Below are positions 1-5,947 of a DNA stretch of 9,223 bases, piece by piece. The number at the start of each line of letters is the position of its first letter. The stretch's first letter is position 1. A program made the position numbers and the translations under genes. A model generated the notes under the pieces. It made no database searches and was not told the origin of the DNA. It worked only from the letters and a program-made list of their open reading frames with translations. The DNA is from an uncultured Oscillospiraceae bacterium (GTDB lineage: Bacteria; Bacillota; Clostridia; Oscillospirales; Oscillospiraceae), in contig CAKTKX010000046.1 in assembly GCA_934572365.1 (NCBI GenBank), forward strand, positions 1 to 9,223. Reading direction: 5' to 3'.

Positions 1-289
1 AAACGGCGGTGATGCCAGAGCCGGAGCCGGTGGGATTATAGGTGAAGTTCACGCCGGAGTTCGCTTCCATGAAGGCTTCGCCCAGAGCGCCGATGACCTT
101 CTCCATAGAGGTGGAGCCGTCGGTGGCGACGGTGCCGGAGAGAGCTGCGGTGGTTGCGGGGGCTTCGGTCTGGGGAGCGGCGGTGGTCTGTGCCGCAGTC
201 CCGGCAGGAGCGGTGGGCTGGCTCTGAGCGCAGCCGGCCATGGCGACAACAAGCATGGCAATCAGTGCAATGGAAATGACTTTCTTCAT
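1..289 (-). CDS. pstS: Phosphate ABC transporter substrate-binding lipoprotein PstS (N-terminal part, runs off left edge)
   Basis: High-affinity phosphate-binding lipoprotein that would deliver phosphate to the PstCAB importer on the outer face of the membrane. Ninety-six codons are visible. The start is set by an AAGGAGA ribosome site about 9 bases upstream. Residues 1-19 are a lipoprotein signal (MKK, then a hydrophobic run, then AMAGC), with the lipidated cysteine at residue 20. An Ala/Thr/Pro-rich linker follows to about residue 50. The mature domain then begins with SGTVATDGSTSMEKV, where DGSTSM is the first phosphate-binding loop of PstS proteins, and TGSGSGI near residue 90 is the second. 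The rest of the protein, and presumably pstCAB, lie to the left, outside the window. It is divergent from glgB. Family assignment is strong; specificity for phosphate rather than a related oxyanion is inferred from these two loops. Confidence 0.9.
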   Translation of the reverse strand, partial: MKKVISIALIAMLVVAMAGCAQSQPTAPAGTAAQTTAAPQTEAPATTAALSGTVATDGSTSMEKVIGALGEAFMEANSGVNFTYNPTGSGSGITAV

Positions 290-349
290 AATCTTACTTC
301 TCCTTGTAGGTTTTATTTTTGATGTACTTGGGATTTATCCTACGGCTTC

Positions 350-377
350 ATAATACCAACCCATTGTAAATTCCAAA
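350..377 (-). promoter_or_regulatory. Candidate promoter for pstS
   Basis: On the minus strand, TTTGGA (372-377) and TATTAT (350-355) are separated by 16 bases and would start transcription near 343, giving a leader of about 54 bases. The -10 is good and the -35 is weak, as is common for promoters that need an activator. Two TTTACA hexamers on the same strand (365-370 and 388-393) flank or overlap the -35 and resemble the TT(A/T/C)ACA half-sites of Firmicute PhoP boxes, but their 23-base spacing does not fit the 11-base repeat well. Tentative. Confidence 0.35.
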
Positions 378-437
378 ATCTCCGGTATGTAAAATGAAAA
401 TCAAATAGTGAAGCAAATTATAAAGAATGAAAAGTCC

Positions 438-466
438 TTGACAGAGCCAACCGATTATCCTAAAAT
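438..466 (+). promoter_or_regulatory. Sigma-A type promoter of glgB
   Basis: A perfect -35 TTGACA (438-443), a 17-base spacer and a -10 TAAAAT (461-466) give one of the best housekeeping promoter matches in the window. The predicted transcription start is near 473, leaving a leader of roughly 54 bases before the chosen glgB start at 527. The promoter also argues against the in-frame ATG at 479, which would sit only about 6 bases into the transcript. Confidence 0.8.
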
Positions 467-513
467 AAGGGAAAAGGGATGACCCTTTTGTTCAACAGAC
501 ATGACTTGCGCGG

Positions 514-521
514 AAAAGGAG
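514..521 (+). promoter_or_regulatory. Ribosome binding site that decides the glgB start
   Basis: AAAAGGAG lies 5 bases before the ATG at 527. The alternative upstream ATG at 479 has only an AAGG at 467-470, which would fall at or before the predicted transcription start. The 527 start is therefore preferred. Confidence 0.75.
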
Positions 522-526
522 ACGCT

Positions 527-2548
527 ATGTATCGTATTTTGGAGTTGAATCCCCAGCTTGAGCCTTTCTCCGGGGATATTGATTTGCGGATGCACCTGTA
601 CCGTTCGACCAAAAAGCGTATTTTGTCCGAGGGGCAGAGCCTGAACGATTTTGCCAATGCCCATCTTTATTTCGGCTTTCACCATGTGGACGGCGGATGG
701 TACTACCGGGAGTGGGCGCCCAGCGCCTACCAGCTGTATCTGGAGGGCGATTTCAACGGCTGGAACCAGACCTCCCACCCGCTGACCAACTTAGGCAACG
801 GCAGCTGGGAGCTGTATCTCCCCGGGGACAATGCCCTGTGGGACGGCTGCAAGGTCAAAACCGTGGTGGACGCCAATCTGACCCGCACGGAGCACATCCC
901 TCTGTATGCCCGCCGGGTGGTGCAGAACAAACAGACCATCACCTTCGAGTGCGAGGTGGTGGACGACCGGAAGACCTTTCCCTGGACGGATAAGGATTTC
1001 GTGGGCGAGGACGAGCTGTATATCTACGAAGCCCACGTGGGCATGGCGCAGGAGGAGGGCAAGGTCAGCTCCTACCGGGAATTTGCCGATCATATCCTGC
1101 CCCGTATTCGCAAGGCGGGTTATAATACGGTGCAGCTGATGGCCATTATGGAGCATCCCTATTACGGCTCCTTCGGCTATCAGGTGAGCAATTTCTTCGC
1201 CGCTTCCTCTTGGTTCGGAAAGCCGGAAGACCTGAAATATCTGGTGAACAAGGCCCACGCCATGGGCATCCGGGTGCTGCTGGACGTGGTGCATTCCCAC
1301 GCCGTCAAGAATACCGCCGAAGGCATCAATATGTTTGACGGCACCACCTGGCAGTTCTTCCACGACGGCCCCAAGGGCGATCATCCCGCCTGGGGGACAA
1401 AGTGCTTTGACTACGGCAAGACCGGCGTTATCCACTTCCTGCTGTCCAACCTGAAATTCTGGATGACGGAGTACCATTTCGACGGCTTCCGCTTCGACGG
1501 CGTGACCTCCATGCTGTACCATGACCATGCCCTGGGAACGGACTTTACCTCCGACGGCAAGTATTTCTCCTACAACACCGATACGGATGCGGTGACCTAT
1601 TTGCAGCTTGCCAACGAGCTGATCCGTCAGGTGAACCCCAAGGCCATCACCATCGCCGAGGATATGTCCGGTATGCCCGGCATGTGCCTGCCCATTGCGG
1701 ACGGTGGCATCGGCTTTGATTACCGGCTGGGCATGGGATTGCCGGATATGTGGGTCAAGGCGGTGAAGATCCAGGACGAATTCTGGGACATCAATCAAAT
1801 GTGGGGCAGCATGTGCCTGCGCCGTCCCGGAGAGAAGACCGTGGCCTACGTGGAGTCCCACGATCAGGCGCTGGTGGGCGATCAGACGATGATCTTCCGT
1901 CTGGCCGGAGCGAATATGTACACCGACATGAACAAGGACTGCCACAACCCCGTGATCGACCGCGCTATTGCCCTGCATAAAATGATCCGCCTGTTCACCC
2001 TTTCCGGCGGCGGGGAAGCGTACCTCAACTTCATGGGCAACGAATTCGGCCATCCCGAATGGATCGATTTCCCACGGGAGGGCAACGGCTGGAGCTTCCA
2101 TTATTGCCGCCGCCAGTGGAGCCTGGAGGACAACGGAATGCTCAAATACCAGTGGCTGGGGGACTTTGACGAGGATATGGTTCGCCTGACCAAGGAGAAC
2201 CGGGTGTTTGATCAGCGCATGGCAGATTTGCTGCTGATGAAAGCGCCGGAGCAGACCCTTGCCTATTACCGCCACGGGCTGGTGTTCGTGTTCAATTTCC
2301 ACTTCGGGAATTCCCTGAATAACGTCCTTATCCCGGTTCGCCAGCCGGGGGAATACACGGTGGTTCTTTCCACCGACGACAAAAAGTACGGCGGCTTCGG
2401 AAACGTGGCGGAAAAGACCTACGCTACCAAGCGTTTTGACGGCAGGGACTACATTGAGCTGTACATCCCAGCGAGAACCGGCTTCGTGCTGAAGGAAAAG
2501 GTGATTCTTCCCGAAACGCCTGCAGCCCCGAAAAAAGCGGCCAAATGA
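527..2548 (+). CDS. glgB: 1,4-alpha-glucan branching enzyme, eukaryote-type GH13_8
   Basis: Cytoplasmic enzyme that cuts alpha-1,4-glucan chains and rejoins them as alpha-1,6 branches in glycogen. The protein has 673 residues from the start at 527. An N-terminal CBM48 module (about 50-150, with REWAP and GDFNGW) precedes the GH13 barrel. The conserved regions are all present: DVVHSH (D253, H258), GFRFDG with nucleophile D324, AEDMSG with acid/base E378, and YVESHDQ with D446. FMGNEFGHPEWIDFPREGN and a C-terminal beta domain follow, ending in an Ala/Pro/Lys-rich tail. AEDMSGMP, SHDQALVGD and the HPEWIDFPR segment are typical of the plant/animal and Bacteroidetes/clostridial type rather than the E. 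coli-type GlgB. It has its own promoter and terminator and no other glycogen gene beside it, so it is probably monocistronic. A start at 479 would add 16 residues and is considered unlikely. Confidence 0.95.
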   Translation: MYRILELNPQLEPFSGDIDLRMHLYRSTKKRILSEGQSLNDFANAHLYFGFHHVDGGWYYREWAPSAYQLYLEGDFNGWNQTSHPLTNLGNGSWELYLPGDNALWDGCKVKTVVDANLTRTEHIPLYARRVVQNKQTITFECEVVDDRKTFPWTDKDFVGEDELYIYEAHVGMAQEEGKVSSYREFADHILPRIRKAGYNTVQLMAIMEHPYYGSFGYQVSNFFAASSWFGKPEDLKYLVNKAHAMGIRVLLDVVHSHAVKNTAEGINMFDGTTWQFFHDGPKGDHPAWGTKCFDYGKTGVIHFLLSNLKFWMTEYHFDGFRFDGVTSMLYHDHALGTDFTSDGKYFSYNTDTDAVTYLQLANELIRQVNPKAITIAEDMSGMPGMCLPIADGGIGFDYRLGMGLPDMWVKAVKIQDEFWDINQMWGSMCLRRPGEKTVAYVESHDQALVGDQTMIFRLAGANMYTDMNKDCHNPVIDRAIALHKMIRLFTLSGGGEAYLNFMGNEFGHPEWIDFPREGNGWSFHYCRRQWSLEDNGMLKYQWLGDFDEDMVRLTKENRVFDQRMADLLLMKAPEQTLAYYRHGLVFVFNFHFGNSLNNVLIPVRQPGEYTVVLSTDDKKYGGFGNVAEKTYATKRFDGRDYIELYIPARTGFVLKEKVILPETPAAPKKAAK

Positions 2549-2554
2549 CAGATG

Positions 2555-2587
2555 ACGGCGTGACCGGGTGCGGTCACGCCGTTTTTG
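2555..2587 (+). terminator. Rho-independent terminator of glgB
   Basis: An 11-bp perfect stem (2555-2565 with 2572-2582, sequence ACGGCGTGACC and its complement), possibly closed by one more G-C pair, is followed directly by a T-run at 2582-2586. It begins 7 bases after the glgB stop codon. Confidence 0.9.
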
Positions 2588-2692
2588 TGCGAAAATATGC
2601 AGCAAAACAATTTAACGTGTGCAGGAAACTTTGTGCAATTCACAGATTTCTTGACTTTTACGGCGAAAAATGAATTTTCGGACAATATGATG

Positions 2693-2721
2693 TTGCATTT
2701 TTGAGGCTTCGGACATATAAT
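2693..2721 (+). promoter_or_regulatory. Sigma-A type promoter of the aminotransferase gene
   Basis: TTGCAT (2693-2698), a 17-base spacer and a perfect TATAAT (2716-2721). The predicted transcription start is near 2728, about 35 bases before the start codon at 2763. The rest of the intergenic stretch 2588-2692 is AT-rich and holds nothing else I can support. Confidence 0.75.
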
Positions 2722-2762
2722 ATACACGTAAAACTTGTCAAAATGCCGAAAGGATGATTGAT

Positions 2763-4040
2763 ATGACTCCCTATTCCTGCATGACCCGGGAAGAACTGGA
2801 ACGTGAATACGGCAGTGTGCTGGCGTCCTACGAAGCCTGCAAGGCGCAGAGGCTGAACCTGAACATGGCCCGGGGCAAGCCCGCCAAGAAGCAGCTGGAT
2901 CTGGTCAGCGGCCTGCTGACCGTGCTGCAAACCCCCGAGGACTGCTTTGACGACGGCGTGGACGCTCGGAATTACGGCGAGCTGGCAGGCATTCCCAGCG
3001 CCCGGAGATATTGGGCGGATGTGCTGGGCTGCAAGGCGGATCAGGTGTTCGTCGGCGGCGCGGCTTCCCTGAATATGATGTTCGATGTGGTGTCCCGCGC
3101 CTATACCCACGGTCTGCTCCACAGCCCCAAGCCCTGGTGCCGGGAGGAAAAGGTGAAATTTCTATGCCCCGCCCCCGGATATGACCGGCATTTCCAGATC
3201 GGCGAGTTCTTCGGCGCGGAGCTGATTCCCGTTCCCATGACCCCCGAGGGTCCGGACATGGACATGGTGGAGGAGCTGGTGAAGGATCCCCAGGTCAAGC
3301 TCATCTGGACGGTTCCCAAATATTCCAACCCCGACGGTATCATTTATTCCGACGAGACCATCCGCCGCTTTGCCCATCTGAAACCCGCCGCCCCGGATTT
3401 TGCCATCATCTGGGACAATGCCTATGGCGTCCATGAGTTTGAAGGCGACTACGTCCCGTTCCCGGATATCCTGTCCCTGTGCGACGAGGCGGGACGGCCG
3501 GATATGGTCTATGAGTTCGCGTCCACCTCCAAGATCACCTTCGCCGGCGGCGGCATTTCCTGCATGGCTGCAAGCGAGGCCAATATCTGCTATTTCACCG
3601 GCATTTTCGGCGTGCAGATGATCTCCTACGACAAGGTCAACCAGCTGCGTCATGTGCGGTTCCTGAAGGACAAGGCGCACACCCTGGAGATCATGAAGCT
3701 CCACGCCTCCGTCATGGCACCGAAGTTTGAGTGCGTGGCAAAATGGCTGAACCGGGAGATCAAGCCTTTGGGCATCGCCCATTGGAATGACCCCAAGGGC
3801 GGCTATTTCGTCAGCCTGTTCGCCATGCCCGGCACGGCGAAGCGGGTCTGGACGCTGTGCAAGGAGGCCGGTGTGGTGCTGACCAACGCCGGCGCGACCT
3901 ACCCCTACCGCAACGACCCGGACGACTCCAATCTCCGCATTGCCCCCAGCCTGCCCCCGGTGGCCGAGCTGGAAAAGGCTATGGAGGTGCTGTGCCTGAG
4001 CCTGCGTCTTTCGGCGCTGGAAAAGCTGCTGGCAAAATAA
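2763..4040 (+). CDS. PLP-dependent aminotransferase, aspartate aminotransferase type (class I, MocR-like subgroup)
   Basis: Cytoplasmic fold-type I PLP enzyme of 425 residues, most likely transferring the amino group between aspartate and 2-oxoglutarate. It resembles the clostridial/actinobacterial aspartate aminotransferase group (Pfam Aminotran_MocR type) rather than classical AspC, judging by NMARGKP with KKQLDL near the N-terminus and RNYGELAGIPSARRYW. Cofactor and substrate residues are visible: N189 in YSNPDG, D218 and Y221 in WDNAYG, the Schiff-base lysine K257 in STSKITFAGGG, and the carboxylate-binding R392 in NLRIAPS. The start at 2763 is preferred over the in-frame ATG at 2754 because AAAGGA (2749-2754) lies 8 bases before it, whereas the 2754 codon overlaps that ribosome site. 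Flanking promoter and terminator make it a single-gene unit. The fold and catalytic lysine are certain; the exact amino-acid substrate is inferred from family resemblance. Confidence 0.88.
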   Translation: MTPYSCMTREELEREYGSVLASYEACKAQRLNLNMARGKPAKKQLDLVSGLLTVLQTPEDCFDDGVDARNYGELAGIPSARRYWADVLGCKADQVFVGGAASLNMMFDVVSRAYTHGLLHSPKPWCREEKVKFLCPAPGYDRHFQIGEFFGAELIPVPMTPEGPDMDMVEELVKDPQVKLIWTVPKYSNPDGIIYSDETIRRFAHLKPAAPDFAIIWDNAYGVHEFEGDYVPFPDILSLCDEAGRPDMVYEFASTSKITFAGGGISCMAASEANICYFTGIFGVQMISYDKVNQLRHVRFLKDKAHTLEIMKLHASVMAPKFECVAKWLNREIKPLGIAHWNDPKGGYFVSLFAMPGTAKRVWTLCKEAGVVLTNAGATYPYRNDPDDSNLRIAPSLPPVAELEKAMEVLCLSLRLSALEKLLAK

Positions 4041-4060
4041 ATTCGTATGATTCTATGGGA

Positions 4061-4088
4061 CGGCGTGGCTTCGGCTACGCCGCCTTTT
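4061..4088 (+). terminator. Rho-independent terminator with UUCG tetraloop
   Basis: A 9-bp stem (4061-4069 with 4074-4082, one G-T pair) is capped by a TTCG loop (4070-4073), which forms a very stable tetraloop in RNA. CC and then TTTT (4085-4088) follow. It lies 20 bases after the aminotransferase stop and isolates that gene from the sigma-factor operon. Confidence 0.85.
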
Positions 4089-4107
4089 CGCGTCCACAAA
4101 GAAAATC

Positions 4108-4184
4108 TTGAGAATTTCGGCGAAATGTGTTAGGTTTTGAGTTGAAAATCCTTCTATCAGGGTGAAGGACAAAACACAGGAGGT
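4108..4184 (+). promoter_or_regulatory. Leader of the sigma-factor operon: weak candidate promoter, inverted repeat and strong ribosome site
   Basis: The operon starts after the terminator, so its promoter should lie here. The best housekeeping-type match is TTGAGA (4108-4113), 17 bases, TAGGTT (4131-4136), which is poor at -10. Downstream is an inverted repeat, TCCTTC (4149-4154) and GAAGGA (4164-4169), separated by 9 bases. AGGAGGTG (4177-4184) is a near-perfect Shine-Dalgarno sequence 7 bases before the ATG at 4192. The ribosome site is clear. The promoter is weak, and an autoregulated ECF promoter of unknown consensus is just as possible. Confidence 0.35.
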
Positions 4185-4191
4185 GCGTTGA

Positions 4192-4746
4192 ATGAATGAT
4201 GAACAAATCATACAGCTGTTCTTCACCCGAAACGAGGACGCCATCCGCCAGACGGACGACCGGTATGGCGCGAAGCTCACAAGGCTGTCGGAGAATATCG
4301 TGGGAAGTCGGGAGGACGCCCAGGAGTGCGTCAATGACACCTACTTCAAGGCGTGGGACACCATTCCGCCCACGAAGCCGGTTCACTTTTTTGCCTATCT
4401 TGCAAAAATCTGCCGACACTTTGCTCTTGACCGGCTGGACTGGAACAACGCGGCAAAGCGCAAGGCCGAGGTCGTCGCCCTGACCCAGGAGATGGAAGAA
4501 TGTATCCCCGGTCAATGGCAGGAGACGGACGTGAGAAGCGTCGAGATCAGCCGATTGGTGAGCAGCTTTTTATGGAAGCAGACGGCGGACAACCGGATGA
4601 TCTTCGTCCGGCGGTACTGGTACGGCGACAGCGTCAGCGAAATTGCTCTGCGCTATGAGATCAGCCAGAGCGCTGTGTTGATGCGGCTGTCCCGGATGCG
4701 GGAAAAGTTGGCGGTTTACTTAAAAAAGGAGGGTTTTCAGGTATGA
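4192..4746 (+). CDS. ECF-type RNA polymerase sigma factor (sigma-70 family)
   Basis: An alternative sigma factor of 184 residues, the usual size for the extracytoplasmic-function group, with only regions 2 and 4. Region 2 spans about residues 24-92 and includes the core-binding/-10 recognition helix segment around GSREDAQECVNDTYFKAW and FFAYLAKICRHFALDRLD. Region 4 spans about 122-180, with a helix-turn-helix at about 147-171 (SVSEIALRYEISQSAVLMRL) for -35 recognition. It has a near-perfect ribosome site, and its stop overlaps the start of the next gene by ATGA, so the two proteins are probably made in matched amounts. That arrangement, with a membrane partner directly downstream, is the standard sigma/anti-sigma layout in clostridia. 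The regulon and inducing signal cannot be read from this window. The class is confident; no specific name is justified. Confidence 0.92.
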   Translation: MNDEQIIQLFFTRNEDAIRQTDDRYGAKLTRLSENIVGSREDAQECVNDTYFKAWDTIPPTKPVHFFAYLAKICRHFALDRLDWNNAAKRKAEVVALTQEMEECIPGQWQETDVRSVEISRLVSSFLWKQTADNRMIFVRRYWYGDSVSEIALRYEISQSAVLMRLSRMREKLAVYLKKEGFQV

Positions 4747-5909
4747 CAGGCAAGGATATGCTGCAGGCCATTCAGAATCTGGACGTGGAACTGATCGAGG
4801 AATCGGAATTTGGAACATTCGGGAAGGGAAAAGCAAGGGGCTTCGGCAAGAAGAAGCTGCTGCTCATTCTGGCGGCGGCGCTGATTATGGCCACCATGAC
4901 GGCGGCAGCGGCCATCACCCGCTGGACGGCGACCATGCAGTACGGAAACAACGGCGGCACAACGCAGCAGATCTCCGAGCAGATCAAAAAGCAGGCGGAG
5001 AAAAGCGGCCTGTCCGTGACCCCCACTGAGACGAAGAGCGGGAAAAAGGAAGCCGTTTCCGCAACGGACAACGGCATTACCGTCACCCTCGCCCAGACGC
5101 TGATGGATCAGTACGGCGGCAGAGCTATTTTCCGCATTGAGGGTCTACAGTTGGAGGAAGGGCAGGCACCCTGGGCATGGTGGGACTACCGGGTGGACGG
5201 AGAAGTGATGCCCATGAGCTGGGGCGCTCAGTTTTTTGACGGCGTGGCCTGGGACGCCGACCACAATCCCACATATGCAAAGAACGGCCAGCCGGTTCCC
5301 CGGGTGGGAGAAGACCAACAGCTGCTTCTGGACTATCAGCTGGCCGACGGGAGCATTGAATTCAGCATCGATTTTGCATTCTCTCCGGATGAGAGCCTGT
5401 TCGGAAAGGAAATGGCCGTGACCTTCACCGGCTTCGGCATTCAGGGCGAGAAGTTTGAAGACGAGGATATCATGACCACCCCCGGCAACTGGGAGCTGCG
5501 CTGGACGCTGGAAGGCACTACGGAGGCACCGAAAAAGTGGACGCCCAACGCCAAGGTCGGAGAACAGTGGGACGTGACGCTTCTTGAGGCGGAAATCGGC
5601 CAGTACAGCATGAAGTTCGCCTTCCGGCTGGGGGACGAATATACGGACGATTTTGATTTCACAGAGAAAACGGGCTGGTCGCCGACCCCGGCGAGCATCC
5701 GCCTGAAAGACGGAACCGACATCCGGCCCTACGGCAACGGCGGCGGTTCCTGGGATGCCGACACCCACACGTATACGTGCATCGAACATACCCTGAACAT
5801 GGTTCTCGACCCGGAACAGATCGCAGGCGTGAGCTTCTACAACGGCAGCGAACTGAACGATCAGGGCAAACGGGTGAATAAGCCATACTATTACATTCCT
5901 TTTGAATAA
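4743..5909 (+). CDS. Probable membrane-anchored anti-sigma factor/sensor with large external domain
   Basis: A 388-residue single-pass membrane protein, likely the partner that holds the upstream sigma factor inactive. A short cytoplasmic N-terminus (1-38) contains LQAIQNLDVELIEESE, which resembles the short N-terminal motif of clostridial ECF-linked anti-sigma proteins (DUF4179-like). A lysine-flanked hydrophobic helix follows at about 39-58 (KKK then LLLILAAALIMATMT). The remaining 325 or so residues would be outside the cell. They look beta-rich, are acidic and aromatic (many W, Y and F), carry essentially one cysteine, and show no enzyme motif I recognise. Its ATG overlaps the sigma-factor stop (ATGA), with AAGGAGGG at 4726-4733 inside the sigma gene as its ribosome site. 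There is no zinc-binding HxxxCxxC anti-sigma motif, so inhibition by the short N-terminal segment is inferred from position and topology. Confidence 0.7.
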   Translation: MTGKDMLQAIQNLDVELIEESEFGTFGKGKARGFGKKKLLLILAAALIMATMTAAAAITRWTATMQYGNNGGTTQQISEQIKKQAEKSGLSVTPTETKSGKKEAVSATDNGITVTLAQTLMDQYGGRAIFRIEGLQLEEGQAPWAWWDYRVDGEVMPMSWGAQFFDGVAWDADHNPTYAKNGQPVPRVGEDQQLLLDYQLADGSIEFSIDFAFSPDESLFGKEMAVTFTGFGIQGEKFEDEDIMTTPGNWELRWTLEGTTEAPKKWTPNAKVGEQWDVTLLEAEIGQYSMKFAFRLGDEYTDDFDFTEKTGWSPTPASIRLKDGTDIRPYGNGGGSWDADTHTYTCIEHTLNMVLDPEQIAGVSFYNGSELNDQGKRVNKPYYYIPFE

Positions 5910-5913
5910 GCAG

Positions 5914-5943
5914 AAGGCAGGACACCAATCGGTGTCCTGCCTT
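5914..5943. terminator. Perfect 13-bp hairpin between convergent genes, probable shared terminator
   Basis: Positions 5914-5926 (AAGGCAGGACACC) pair without mismatch with 5931-5943 around an AATC loop. It sits 4 bases after the stop of the anti-sigma gene and 4 bases before the stop of the minus-strand dehydratase-activase gene, so it can fold at the 3' end of both transcripts. Neither side has a long T-run, though the AA/TT ends of the stem give a short one. It may terminate weakly, protect 3' ends, or work with Rho. Confidence 0.7.
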
Positions 5944-5947
5944 AAAC

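Noticed and set aside
42..261. Short open frames on both strands over the left edge
   Set aside because: They are out of frame with the clear PstS signal peptide and phosphate-binding loops read on the minus strand, and the Ala/Pro-rich linker there readily generates spurious frames.
791..2605. A 604-codon open frame on the minus strand, antisense to glgB
   Set aside because: The glgB frame contains every GH13 catalytic motif. The antisense product is low-information His/Val/Gly-rich sequence and would start inside the glgB terminator.
2651..2656. TTGACT as an alternative -35 for the aminotransferase gene
   Set aside because: No acceptable -10 lies 16-18 bases downstream, while TTGCAT-N17-TATAAT at 2693-2721 fits well.
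2664..2680. Inverted repeat CGAAAA-N5-TTTTCG upstream of the aminotransferase promoter
   Set aside because: Only 6 bp in an AT-rich stretch, which is easily chance. There is no T-run or second copy to suggest an operator or terminator.
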